NCBI RefSeq assembly: GCF_032854445.1 | Contig: NC_088303.1 | Location: 22,203,501 to 22,267,500, forward strand | Length of the DNA stretch: 64,000 nt | Reading direction: 5' to 3' | Source: Liolophura sinensis | Lineage: Eukaryota > Mollusca > Polyplacophora > Chitonida > Chitonidae | Shown here: in pieces, positions 25,301-40,300 of the stretch | Numbering within the stretch: position 1 is the stretch's first letter | How the letters are laid out: every line of letters begins with the position of its first letter | Program-made: the position numbers and the translations under genes | Notes under the pieces: generated by a model | What the model saw: only the letters and a program-made list of their open reading frames with translations | Databases searched by the model: none | Told to the model about the DNA's origin: nothing

Positions 25301-28300
25301 CCTCTATCCACACATTTTGCACACAATACATTCTGGCAAAATACTTACATGGGAGGATATTCTTATATCGGTTCTTTGGCCTATTTTCTGGCCTCTGACC
25401 TTCCTTCCTGCTGTATAAGTGTTTCACTTCTTGTTGTTGCAGTTGCTGAAGTATTCAAAAACATAAGTTTCCACATCACAATGTAAAAAAAATACTCATT
25501 CAAGACATGATGTGATAGTGCATTAGTATTAGAATTATTTTAATTAATTATTTGACCAGTGAACAGCTAATATATTTATGGTAAAATGTATAATATTCCA
25601 AAGGTTCTTAAACAAATGCTACAAGAAAAAAAAAATTGCATTGATGAACAGAACAAACCTCAAACTCTTCCCAGAAGCCAGCTTTTCCCTTGTTCTCCTT
25701 ATCACTTTCCTTTCCAGGTTTTCCTGTTTCCTTCTGAAGTTCACGAACACGACTCTCAATACCAGACGCATTAATCCGAGTGGCATTAAATGGCTGAAAG
25801 AATACAACAGACAAAATTTGATTTATCTACTTACCCGATGTCTTACGATTAACTGTTAGGCCACTATTAAAATTATGTATATCAAGTATAACCAAATGGG
25901 CCATTAGAAATAGAGATCACAATACTTTTTTTTTTCGGAGTAGCTATTTTTCTTCCGATGCTAACTATTTAAAAATCTCTCCTTCTCAGTGCCCAGAATA
26001 GAAAAAAAAAACCCACAAAAAACAATCCCTACCAACGTGCCCTATTTTGTGAATTGGACCCAAGATATAGCCTAATGCACACTTCTCACAGGTTTTCCCG
26101 AAGGTCCCATTCCTGTATATCTTAATCCTGGCCACATCATCTATAACAATAGGTTATCAGCGTTTTCAGAAAATGAGCACTCACCTGCTTGAGATGAACA
26201 ACTGTGCCTGAGGTTTCCACCATAGGGTTCTTTTTGTAGTGCTCCACAAGCTCGGACAAACTCTCAAACTGTTCACCACCATATATGTCATACTTCCCCT
26301 CCTGAAACCAAAGGGTAAGAAGATGACAGTGCAGACCAAGAAAATACACCCAAGATCGTGAAGGTGTCCGCAAAGATCAACAAAATAAACCCAAGGTCAT
26401 GAAAGTGTTCGTAAAGACCAAAAAAATAAACCCGATGTCGAGACGGTGTCAGTGCAGACAGTGTCAGTAATCTGTACAGAACAACAAAATGATCGCAAGG
26501 TTGTAATGGTGTCCATACAGACCAAGAAAATAAACCAAACAGATAAGAAGATGGGTGTCATAATTACAATGGTAATCGTGGCTAAAAAAAGATGTTCTTT
26601 TCAATCCAAAACAAACTTATATCACAAGTCAGATAAATGTGAAAACTTCTTGAAGTTGTGGAAAGTAGTCATGATGTGAATAGGTCATTGAAAATGGAAC
26701 TCTTGGAATACAACCACATACATTTTGTATTCAATTTCCGATAAAGGAAAAAAATCTGATAATGATGGGAGCTGATTTCAGAACACTAACTTAAAGGTTA
26801 CGTAAAAAGTAATATAAAACCAGGAGTATGGTTTTAAGGAAAATGGGAACAATTTATATTTCTTAATAACCACTCTATTTTATACATATTTTCCATCCAT
26901 GGGCAGAAATATTCAGAAATGACTTCATTTGTGAACATGCTTGAAACTCGGAACCTAGTGCCTCCTATTCCGGCTCTCCCAAAGCGAAGTAGTTTAGACA
27001 GCTATCATTGCTGACATCACCCCAGCAGGCTACTTAATTTCCTACCCCCAACACTGGGGCATTTGGACAGCAAATTTACGGCCATTTTTAAGCCCTAAGA
27101 AAGTTAAGCTTTTTTGTACTACTGTACGTTAGGAGACATCATATGCTCCATATTATGAAACAAAAACCAAATGTTTCATGTATCTTTAAATTCAGAAATC
27201 CACCTTGTTAAGAAAAATAGTCTTTTGTGTGTGCTTAACTTCTTGTAAAGTGGACTCTAGCAAGTGACCCATTACCATCTGGTTTGGTTCCTCAGTTTGC
27301 ACAGGCTAGACGCCACAAGTCCTGAGTTTGAGTTGCATTTGAGCCGCTTTATTTACTGGTTTCGAGAGTGCTATTTCGACAGTGTCGGAAACTGAAGGCA
27401 AAACAGGCCTACTGAGTGTCTAGGCAATATACAAACTGTTAAATACCTGTGTAAGGCATCTTATCATGACATGTGTGACTCTGTCCTCACATCGCACTGA
27501 CAAAACATAATCCCCTGGTTTACTCTGACTTTCCCGAACCAAGAAGCTTCCATGTTTCCCTTTGTCGTTCAAATACTTTTCTGCTTCTTTGCCAGATATA
27601 TGACCGTGAAACCACCTGTAAATCAGATGCAAATGACATTTACATAAGTAATGACCATGTCCCTCAAGTATGCTTTGGAGTGCTATTTCCCACTTGGCCA
27701 TTGATGGAAATAATAATGACAGTTTTCAGGAAATATAAGTACACACTGTTGAAGGCTTTAGTCCACAAAGCGGATACTGAGAATACTAATGACAGTCGAA
27801 AGGGGTCAAACTGTCAGCATTGGCAAGTGGCTACCAATTATTTTTCCCTTGAAATTTGTTAATTTGTGATGTCATTTCTCTGCATCAAATCAAAGTAAAA
27901 TGAAAAAACAAAATCTGCATGTCATCATTTTATACTGGGTACATGTACAGTTTATCGCTTTCTGTCAAACAGGCTTGGTCAACAAAGCCCTGGGGAAAAG
28001 ACAGCCTTAAAATAATAAAAAATCATCGAACATGCTTATTCATTGTATAATGACTTGGATTGGAAACAAGAATCTCACAGATTATAAACTAGTTGACTTT
28101 ACATGATTTTTTTTTTTTTTTTTTTGCAGAACAAACATACCTCTCTGTTGTTGGGTCTGCAGAGTTGAGAGGATACTTCAATTCTATTGGCTGTCCATGT
28201 TTTTCCTTCAGTTGACTTTGGTTCTCCATATAATGCTGAACCAATTCTGCAAGCGTTGCAAACTTCTCTCCACCATACAGATCATAGAAATCTCCCGTGT

Positions 28301-31300
28301 TCTGAATCTTAATGTGAGTAACCTCCCCTGACCGCCTGAAAATCACCACACACATGACAGAGGGCAATTTGGCAAAAAATAAAGCCATCTCCTCAAAGAA
28401 AAAAAAAATAACATGCTTATACTTAGGAAACTGCACAAACCAGGGTGCTATTTGGTGAAAGGTAGCTATTTGGGATAACATAAAATAATAGTAAATGTTT
28501 GATTAGATATACACTGATCAATTTTTTGCCAAAAGCAAAAAGATTATCCCTGACTGATGATTAAGGCAGAACATTGTGAAATCTCATGAAATAATGCTCA
28601 TGTAATGTAGTTTACAAGTCTCTAATGAATACATTTTTAGCCATCATGTTGGCCTGAATGGATGCTTGGCCATCATTAAAAAATTCTTTCTTGTGGGGTA
28701 ACCTGATCCTATCAGGAAAAGCAGCGTAGGTTGGCTGGAAACTTTTTTTTTTTGGTCTGGCTATTAATGAAAAAATTAGGGGTTTTCAAAAAATTAACAC
28801 AGAATAAATATTATAGACAGAAGATTCATTAAAAAGCCTAATAAAAGTTAATTTAAGGCTTTTTTTGAAGGCTCCACTGAATTATCCCTCAAAAAGTATT
28901 TTTAATGCTGGGCTTGTAAAGTGAAAATCAGTCATTTAATGTGCATGTGAATGTAACAGTAGAAATACCTGACAGACAGAGTGAAATCTCCTGGGTTGCT
29001 CTCACTTCGGCGAGCCAGGAAACTTCCATCAAACCCTCGCTCCATCAGCAGTTTCTCGGCATCCACCCCACTGATGTTTGGGTGGAACCATCTGCAGAAA
29101 GTAAAAATCTCATATTTATTTGACTGGTCTCAACTGAGAGTTTTTCACTCATACCATGACAGTCAGGTTTATGGGTTGAGGAAACCAGCGAGTAAAGATA
29201 CCATCTCACTTCCCCATGCAGCTGACAATTTACTAATCAGATTTTTAATGTGACTTGTTCACATACTGTACATGTATATGATTGTGGTCACCTTTATGGG
29301 TGGCAGAAACCAGAAGAGGGTCAATGGAGTGCTGTGACATACGGTGTCTGCCAAATCATCACGCAGTTTAACAGTTGGTATAGTGAACATGCATCTCCTG
29401 TAAATCTTCAACTTTTCCCACACATAATTATACAATTATGATATAATTATACACACAATTATTATGAAAATCATGCCGAAAATGATTTGTTCGTGTCGTT
29501 ATATATGAAAGCTTCATAAAACTGTGCAGATTATTTCTCTACACCCCATAGTTCTCTCAGAATGTTTCGCAATATTGGTCACAGTGGTGGTTGTAAAGGC
29601 GTAATAATTAGGGTAGGTCAATAGGACTTCGCTTATTTGTGCCTGTAAGCCAGTGTCAGTAATGGGAGATACCGTATTCCAGATAAAAAGCAGATTAACA
29701 GGGCTGCATGTTTATTCCCTTATAAAGAGGCTTATTTTGTCAAGAGAGTTGGCTGTACATGGTATATGCTCAACAGAAGGCAGTAATAAGAAAGCTGACA
29801 TAACTTTCATCCAAACACAGTATTACAAAAGTATGCCCTAAGCTAGGGTGTCCTTTCCTTTTTTATGGAGGGGGGGGGGGAGGCAATTATAGATAGGCGG
29901 TGGAAATAGCCACCCTGCCCTGTTTTTGGGAGTGAACCTTTGTCCCTGGACTAGCTCCTTTGATTTCTAGTTTTCAGTTTCATACGGAATGCAGGGTCAT
30001 TGTCTTCCCACGAGCAAATTATAAATTGCAGTTTTTAAACAGCGATATCATCCTGATTTCATAAAACAGTTGTTCACTTCACTGTAAAACATGTGCATTC
30101 CATTTTAATACACCAACACAGAAATATCACTTTCTGTTGTTATCCAGGACTCCACTGAATCACATGATCCATAAATATCCTGTTTTCATGACACGTCTAC
30201 ACTATTAGTACACATGTACAAACAATAGAGTGATGTGTATAAATAACATCATTGCCTTCCTATTTTTCTCTGTTTAACACACAAAAAAAAATCATATGTT
30301 TTGGAACACACATTTTAATGTCATTAAAGAGTGCAACAGCCCTGTCAGTGCGTACAATACATGTACAAACAGTCGGTCAGGCTGAAGATGTATTAAAAAT
30401 ATACCCATGTACTGATGGTGGACACAGTAATGAAGTTCTGCAATACATATGCACATGGAGGACACAGCAATCCAGTTCTGAAATACACTGAACAGTTGGG
30501 AGAGTACATAATGAAGCTCTAAAAATACAAATGACATGCAGATGGAAGGTTTGGCGATAAAATTCTAAAACACAGTGTACATCCGGAGGAGCAAGTAATG
30601 AGATTCTAAAACACACTGTACATCTGGAGGAGCCAGTAATAAAGATCTAAAACATAGAGTACATCCAGAGGAGCATGTAATGAGGTTCTAAAACACAGTG
30701 TACATCTGGAGGAGCCAGAAATGAAGTTCTAAACACAGTGTACATCTGAAGGAGCCAGTAATGAGGTTCTAAACAGACTACATCTGGAGGAGCCAGTAAT
30801 GAAGTTCTAAAACACAGTGCACATCTGAAGGAGCAAGTAACGAGGTTGTAAAACACAATGTTCATTTGTGTGAGCCAGTAATGAAGTTCTAAACACAGTG
30901 TACATCTGAAGGAGCAAGTAATGAGGTTGTAAAACACAATGTTCATTTGTGTGAGCCAGTAATGAAGTTCTAAACACAGTGTACATCTGAAGGAGCAAGT
31001 AATGAGGTTCTAAAACAGACTGTATATCTGGAGGAGCCAGTAATGACGTTCTAAAATCAATGTACATTTGGGGGAGCCAGTAATGAAGATCTATGCAGAT
31101 GGATGACACGATAATGAAGTTCCAGGATACATATATACAGATGTACAGTTGGAGGCCTGTGGCTGAATTCTGAATTTCAAGTGATTTTGTCCTGCGAATC
31201 TACATAGAGCAGGCGTACTAGAATAGAGTATGTCAGCTACGGTTACATGTAGATGGGCAGATGCATGGCTACAATGTACAGGTACATGAATGCATACATT

Positions 31301-34300
31301 ATTACACACATATATCATTGTGCACAAGTAAACAAGTATGCATCAATACAGTGTTGTCAGATAATAAGCTATTAACTGTTTTTCTGCAAGCTGCATGACT
31401 TCTCCATCAACCACACTGTATGTCTATGGAATATCTAGACCAGACAGCATCACTGAGAGCGACTGTTACACTCAGCATCACTGAGAGCGATTGTTACACT
31501 CCGCATAACATATGCTAATGGCTCTAGTTTATGTCCCAAAATATGCTGTATGTAATGACTACTTGCATGCCTTTAAATGACGAATCATTCACAACATAAA
31601 TGAGTTTGTGGATGTAATTTTCATATATACCAGGTATACATGTACATATGTAAATTGTTTGTCATTTATTTTGTGCAACAGGTGATTCTGTCACACTTTC
31701 AGGGCCAACATTCAGTGTAATCCAAAAATGGATAAGAATCAGAAGGATAAATCTAATTATACCATTAGCGTAAAGTTATGATTCTTATTTCACATTATAC
31801 CTGATTCCCTTTTAAAAACCCATTCATATATAAATTTTTCACCTGTACCTACATACATCTGAAATCATTGCAATGCTGTTAATGGTATCCACATCAGCAT
31901 TTTAATACTTCCTTTTGATTATTTTTTTGATCAAAGGATCAATAAGCAATGTACAAGTACAAAAGTTCAAGATGTAATCCTACCTTTATAGATACTGTAA
32001 CTCTTCAACCTTTTCTCATGTTTGCAAGGTGTTCAATCAAGCACATTGGGAAGGCACAATTGTTTGCAGAGTGATAAAATTATACTTTCTGTAAAGGCCT
32101 GAAGTCCAACTAATATAGTTTGCTTCCAAAATCTAATTACAAATGTGCATAAATTGCTCTAAAACTTTTTGCACATAAAAGCGCAAAAAGGTTGAGGAAT
32201 TCGGGTACCACTGGTTTCTGTACATGTAGGTGTAATGGAGGTGAAAGCAAAACACAGCACAATCAAGGTTATACTCTAGAAACCATGCATGAACTAAATC
32301 TCTGAATTTAAGTCATTGTACGACTTAAAACTCTGTATTAAAGTCATGAAATGATTAAATCTATATATTAAATTTATGCATGGACTAAATCTCTGAATTA
32401 AAATCATGCACGGACTATATGTATTACTGTTATGCATGAAAGAAATCTATGTATTACACTCATGCATGGAATAAATCTGTGTATTAAATTCATACATGGA
32501 GTAAGTCTGTATTAAAATCATGCATGGCCTAAATCTATGTATTGCTGTTATGCATGGAATAAATCTATGTATTACACTCATGCATGGAATAAACCTATGT
32601 ATTAAATTCATACATGGAGTAAGTCTCTGTGTTAAAATCACGCATGGCCTAAATCTTTGAATTGCTGTTATGCATGGAATAAATCTATGTATTACACTCA
32701 TGCATGGAATAAATCTATGTATTACACTCATGCATGGAATAAATCTATGTATTACACTCATGCATGGAGTAAATCTATGTATTAAATTCATACATGGAGT
32801 AAGTCTCTGTGTTAAAATCACGCATGGCCTAAATCTATGTATTATACTCATGCATGGAGTAAGTCTCTGTATTAAAGTCATACACTGAGTAGTGTCACTT
32901 ATAGGCAACACTCATAAAACTGTCCAGATTACATGTATTTCTCTACACTTCATAGTTCAGAATGTTTCAAAATATTGATCGAGGTGGTGGTTGAAAAAGT
33001 TAAAGAATTAGGGCAACTACATGTACGTATTAATATACATGTACATCTACCATCAACTTCCTGGTTCACTATGTCAACAAAACGCCAACACTGACAGTAA
33101 ACCGATCCTCCAGAGTTAATGTGTTTTTCTGACTATGAAATACCTAACTACCAGTAAACGTATGTCTAAGTTTCTGTCAAAGATGAACGTGAAAGTAGTG
33201 AAATTTAGGTTATTTAGTCAGGGACTTGAAATCAACACACCAGTGCTTTAATGTTTCATCAGGCAGAAAAACTGCAAGAAAAATGCACTTGACTTAAATA
33301 GAGTCAATATCACCAGCTGATATCGTAATCTCTAACAGTCTTGTTCACAGTAAAATATACGTCTTCAAACACAATGGAATGCATTTTTTTCTGCACGAAA
33401 AAAAGACATGAACTAGTTTACATGCAGAGTATCATAGAAATGACAACAGACAAACAATGTCCTAGAAGTTCAAACTGCTTTTAGATGGTGGCAAATATGT
33501 ATACATGTAAATGTTTACCAATCTGATTCATTTTCAAAGAGCAGGTTTTTAAAGATACACTGTATCTGCTTCAAAGCAATCAATAGTTTTTGATTGAAGG
33601 GAAATGGGTTTGGATGTTGGTGAGGGCTTGGATGTTGGTGAGGGAATTGGATGTTGGTGAGGGTTTGGATGTTGGTGAGGGAATTGGATGTTGGTGAGGG
33701 CTTGGATGTTGGTGAGGGTTTGGATGTTGATGTTGGTGAGGGAATTGGATGTTGGTGAGGGAATTGGATGTTGGTGAGGGCTTGGATGTTGGTGAGGGTT
33801 TGGATGTTGATGTTGGTGAGGGTTTGGATGTTGGTGAGGGCTTGGATATTGGTGAGGGTTTGGATGTTGATGTTGGTGAGGGCTTGGATGTTGGTGAGGG
33901 CTTGGATGTTGGTGAGGGTTTGGATGTTGATGTTGGTGAGGGTTTGGATGTTGGTGAGGGTTTGGATGTTAATGAGGGTTATCTTGTTAGCTGATAAATA
34001 TTAACCTGTCAATGAACCACCTACATGTACAGTTTCTTGTATCCAAAAGGCATTGGAGGACACCTGGTCTAACACACCCACCCACCTCAACCAGTCCTTA
34101 TATAAACACACACTTCCCCAGGCTTCTACTTGTTTCCTTATCTATTAACTTCAATGTTCAGAGTATAATTTTTTAGACTTTCCCTCGGATGTCAGATTTT
34201 AATTTATCTATACTAAAAATTTCAACTGTGGAAATTTGCTTTGTGACCAAAGGTATTATCCCATACATCTACATGCACTAGGTGTTCAGTTCATGACCTA

Positions 34301-37300
34301 CAGATGTACATGTACTTCAGCTTTATTCCTGGCCATCACACATCGACATGTAGCACTTGTCACAACACAGTGCAAGCCACGTACCAAAGGTCAAAACAAT
34401 TATGAATTTAAGGGGATGACCAATCCCACCAGGAAGCTAGAAATCAAATCACCAGACCAACTACTGCTAAATGTATATGAAAAACTTCCTTATCCACATG
34501 TCCATCTTTTCAGTACCCTCACGCTTTGATAATGTTACCTAAAAAAATAATTTTTGCTTGTGACATTACTTATGCGTCTCCTGTACAGATACACTGAACA
34601 AAAAAAGAAACTTCACATGTTACTTTATATTCCAAAAATACCCACACAGAGCAAAGTGGGTTGCTAATAAATAAATCCGGTTTATAGACCTAATAAACAT
34701 ACACTAAAGCAGGACTAGGCATTAAGGTGCACTTGGAGCACCCTTCAGTCAACAGAGGCATGATAACGTCACGTTTTCACTTTCAATTTTTGATGGACTT
34801 GCCATCCATATTGGAGCTTGGTCAGCACTGCGCAGTCCCCCTTGTATTCATAACCAGGCAACACCAATGAACACAGCATTAGGCAACCAGTGCCACTGCT
34901 ACACCAAAATGGCATCCAGCTCTTGAACATCCTTGATGTCTCAAGGCACGAGGACTTCTTCCAAGGGCATGATGTTAATACCCACATTTTGCAGGAAATT
35001 TTGTGTCAAAACAGCTGTATGTAGTGTCGCATTGTCATGTAGAAATTGGAGGCCTGGACCAGGAGCAGCAATGAACAGCACCAGCTTCGGGACAAGGGCC
35101 TGGTCAGGATATCCCACTGTATTGAGGTTCCCGAGAAATACAACAAGACATGAGCGCACATTCCCGCAGAAGTGATGCAAATGACCTAGCCAAATCTGAT
35201 TGTTCTCCTGGACGTCCTGACCTGGATTGACCAAATGGGCGTAGATCTTTGGCAAGTTACATAATTGAGATCTTATATATACATATATGTGGTTTATAAC
35301 GAACATTAAGACTGCAAAGACATACATGATGAAACCAGTGAAAGCAATGTAATCTGCAAATTCCTTTTCCAAGGCCGGGCTTAAACCCACGCCTCATGTG
35401 TCCTATCAAGCAAGCACATTTTTTCCCACTGGACCACAACTCTCTCCACTCCTGGATTCTAGGCATAGGGTCAGGAGGCTTGACAAGTATTTATACTTAA
35501 TGAAGGGCAGTGGGTTCATACAGTGGGTTATTATTTTCAGTACTTCAGTAACTTCAGTAAATTACAGAATAACGATGACAGATGCCTACTTGTTACATCA
35601 TTCACAAGTACATGTATCTTCATAAATTAATGAGTGCAAATGTTTTGGGGTAAAGCCACAAACTGAGTGAAAAGCTGATAAATCAAAAATGAAAAAAAAA
35701 ATAAAAACAATAATGTTACAAAGTAATCAAGAACAAACCTCTGGGAAACCACAGCCACGCATTTTTTCTTTTGGAATCTGGGCATTACCATCTTACTTGA
35801 CTCCAGCACATCCAAACGAACAGAGCTACATGTACATCTGTGTAAAGATTACCAGTATCATCCAGTTTTAACATAAGCACCACGTGACTACATGTAGTCC
35901 TTAATTTCTATAATTATACATAGCATTTATGAAATTTCATCAGTCATCAGTCAACAAAATCTGAAGCTCACATTAAAATAAATGAAAATGACTATTTTAA
36001 CTGCTACAGGGACACGTACATGTATGATCAGAGCTAACCAATGGGTTTCTTACAGGAAGAAGTTGTTTTAATTATATGCAAATCATACAGAGTCTAGATA
36101 ATAAAGCCGAAGAGATGTGATGTCAGCTGCTTAAATGTCTACCCATTTCATGTGGATGTTCACAAATTTTTGATAATAAACAGCATGTTTATGTTGGTTC
36201 AAAAAGTCTCCAAAAATGTGAAAATGTTTAACCGTCAATATTCCTGCTGACAATATATGCTAAAATAGTTAAAATTTCACCCACACTAAATTGCACAATT
36301 TGCCTGATTGTGAGAATTCTATTGAGCTTAGAAAGGTGTTTAGATGTTTGTTTGGAAGATTGGATAATATCCTGCACGAAAATGGTAAGTTATTCAGCGC
36401 CAAAAATAAAACATTTGTAACATCTAAATACCTCTAAATATGTTGTGTTTAGGTTTCAAAACAATATTTCTTAACTCCAAAACACAAAGCCTTGAATTTG
36501 AAAGCCAAAACTGTTCAAAGTAGATACCTTTGAAGGGCCTGACACCACTACGCAATATCCCCAAATATTCTAGAACAAGAACAAATTTTGAGAAAAAAAA
36601 TTCTGCAGACTTGAATGTGACACACACACACACTAAAAAAAAAAAAAAAAAAAAAAAGATTTTTAACTCTCTACAAGACAGATATAAATGCATTTCTACA
36701 CTACATTATTTACATGTCTTCATCATTTACTATGTACATGTATGTACTTCAATGTGAAAACAGATACAATTTCTGAGGTTCATCATGCAGGCTCTAAATG
36801 AACTACTGTGGCTTAACTGATACATGTAGCTGTGGAATGTAAACAGAGTAGCAGTAATATGCTGCAAATGTACACAGAAATAGACTAGAGATGCAAAATA
36901 ATATGCATAGTGTGGTCCATGACTCAACACAGGAGGATCCTACAGTACATCTATTGACTTTGACATCCTACACACTTCACAGGCATGACAAGTCGTCATG
37001 ATTTAACATTGGCTTAGCAGGTCAATTATGGGCATTGACAACTGTTCTCACAAACACTATGATCGACTATCCCAGGAAATACCTGTTGTGTATGTACTCA
37101 GCTTCTGCTATTTGTTAGTTTATCAGACTCTAAGCCTCTGCTTGAGCTGAGCCTACCAAGACAGTTATGAGAGGTGGCCTGGGTTAACAGCTACAGCTGT
37201 ATGTGTTAATGATCCCTGCTGGCCAATGCCTCTAAAATGCTGCCACCCATGACTATAACCCTTCATCAGCAGCCAGGTTACATGGGTTGGTTTAGTGCAC

Positions 37301-40300
37301 AGGGTAATGATTTTTGTGATGCCCTTGATAATGTTGTAAAGCTTTGATGACAGACATCAGGACACTACACAATCAGTAGCGTTCACATCATTACGGCAGA
37401 TAACACCACTTCAAATAAACAATTATGTGTACATGTAAATTAATAAAGTAATTAAAAAGTCCACATGTACTAAACCTTTTCAAATGACACTGACGGATTT
37501 TATTTTTTGCTGCTCTCCACCTATCACTGCTTGTGGGGCCTTGGTGACAGTAACTGATTGAGGATGCTCGGTCCGCCATTACGCAGTCTAGTCTTCACTG
37601 ATACTACTTGTCTTCCAGCACGTCATAATGTAGGATAGTTCATCAGTAACTTGCCAGAAGTCACAGTAGTTTGGTCTGGGCACTCCAGTTTCCTCCACCC
37701 AAGAAACTGACCAACAGTGTACAAAAAAATTTTTGCGTACGGTGCTAAACAATAAACATCCTTTAGTTTTATTTTTTAATGAGCAGTTTACGACAAGCTG
37801 AGCACGTCACCATGCTTCACTGTGTACAAATGCATACAGTTTTTGCAGCAACATATCATGTGAACTGCAAATGAACAGAGACCAACGTACATTTATAAAG
37901 CATGGGAGACTGTCAATCAGCATACATTGAACAACTGTACCAGTTGGAACCAAGTATCTGCTACTTTCATGGAGAAGTTTTACAGTGACAGCTCACATCA
38001 CTCCGATCCGGTCACTCAGGGAAAAGTTGAATCGCTTCATTTTCCTTCTCCCTTCTTGTTAAAATAGCACATCAAATGGAAATTTTAAGAAGATGACACC
38101 CAAAACCATCCCACTCTTTTTGGAAAAACTAATGCTGGCACAACAACGTTGGGAAATATCTATGAATGAAAGCAGGGGGCCTCCGTGGCTCAGTCAGTTA
38201 GCGCGCTAGCGCAGTGTAATGACCCAGGAGCCTTGTTTTAGACATCCCATGATGTATCCCTTAAACTAGCGATTCCAAAACATATATGGTGGCACTTGCG
38301 TTGCCTCAAACAGGAAGTGGCGAAAGCTGACCTCATAAACAAACATAAGGGTACCCCTGTTTTATGAACATTTACTTCTTATGCATTATGGTATTTTTCA
38401 GACTCTCACGATTGTCCAGGTGACACGAGCACGAGGCCTTGACTCCAGTTTTTTCCCCCACAAATTAGGAGCAGGAGGTCACAGGTGAAAGTCATGAGTG
38501 AAAAATCCGTCTAAGTTGCAAAAATTTTGTAATTATTTTCTATTAACACCATGGACACATGGGTAATCTTCAAGAATATTGTATGCTGGACATGCTGAAG
38601 TGGACTGTTATAATGAAAGGGTCATGACAAAGTAGTTTTTGAAGCATTATTTTTACATTTTTATAGTTACACACGAGCATGCCGGTGATGACGCTAAGTC
38701 TAAAGAAGCCCCAAACAGGATATGTTGTTATTGTTTCGCTACAACCATCTGTTGTGACAATTATTGCCCTTTGTTAAACTGTGTCAAAAATGAAACTGAA
38801 GGAGAAACTGTCACCTTTTCCTGTTATTTACACATAGTATTTTAATACATTCATATTTTGGATATAATTTAACAATCCTCAACATTGATTCAACCAATCA
38901 GACTGTGGCCAAATAGCCACCTATGGTTGAAGCCTGCTATATGCTTTAGACAGTTTTACTTTAGTGAAACGACCTAGTCAATTTATTCTGTAGCCTACTT
39001 ACAATAGTTGGCTAAATTACACTTATCCAACGAACAGACCTCAGACGGCCACAGAAGTTTCGTGAAACGGGCCCGAGTTGTGCGGACATCCCGTCTGATC
39101 AGTTGCAGGTGCGTCAAGTACTTGAAAATGATTGATTACAATGTCTTGTCGAACATAACTAATGCACACAGCGCCAACTCCATGCATCCCATCCCCTAAT
39201 ACAAATACAACTACAACCATGCATAAATTAGATGACCTTTCTTTCCCATATTCAGAAGTACATGTACATATCAAACTCACCTATACATACACCTGTCTAT
39301 CCCATTCCCTATCAAAAACTAACAATTTCTTCTTTGGCTTCTGGCCAAATTCAGAAACGTTGACAGACAATATTCAACATACCACTGCACAAAATGCACA
39401 TACACTGCCTAGGTATAACAGAGTCAGCATGACAAGTTTCCTGCCATCTTGTATGATGTCAGTGCTTGTGGTGAACCGCCACTATCATTGTTGAAATTAA
39501 TTTCATTACTCATTTTCTCTTGAGAATGATGGGAAAAATCAGCCAATATTATCTGCTGACATAGGCGATTACTTAGGTGTAGCTCGTTACACCATTAATC
39601 TGTCCACTACTTAATTAGGGTGGTACTGTGTACCTCCTTGTTCAGGACAGTCAAGTTTATGACTCAGATGAGACCTTACCTCCAGCTCCAGACGATTTTG
39701 AGAGTTTGCATGTTACAGCAGTTCCTGAGGTAATAACAATACTAGAAAACGGTCAGGCACATCAAAGAATTGACATTCCCCCATCTATTGTTAATATAGC
39801 CACCCAGTTGCAAACAGAAGACCATGACTTTTCACCTCTCTCTAAATTAAGAAGGCTTTGCAAAGATTTGAGATTCACCATAATTTTGCAACCTGAAGAA
39901 AGACTTGACCTACAGAAGTTTACCTTGAGTTCGCAAACACAAGACAAGGGAAAGCATGGCCAACGAGACGTCTCCTCTATAGGGACACAAACGTTATCAA
40001 CAAGTCCAATATCAAGTTTAAACAGGCAACCTCACTACCACGTGAAAAACATCAATCAACAGTTCTAGTATAACTACACTTACAAAAGGATTTCATTTTG
40101 GCACTTTATTATAAACATGTAAATAGAGTTACATGTACTTCTTTTCATGACTTGCCAGAAAAACTTTCTGATCATGCAAGTATCACCATTAGCAACATAA
40201 ACAGACAAGCTTTAAAATCGAAGCTCAGACACCTGAAAATCGTTGATAGCAAGAGGAGAGGAAATTCCATTAGTACAGATCCAACAGAAAACTGTACGCA

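Noticed and set aside
32447-32911. Long frames on both strands ([10 protein letters not shown] and [10 protein letters not shown] repeats)
   Set aside because: A 30-bp repeat is in frame by arithmetic. No gene structure is present.
33749-34004. Acidic DVGEGL repeat protein
   Set aside because: Translation of a GT-rich 15-18 bp minisatellite inside SHP2 intron 1, on the opposite strand.
38175-38236. tRNA gene
   Set aside because: The head has a good box A but no complete cloverleaf, and it matches the SINE family head found elsewhere in the window.
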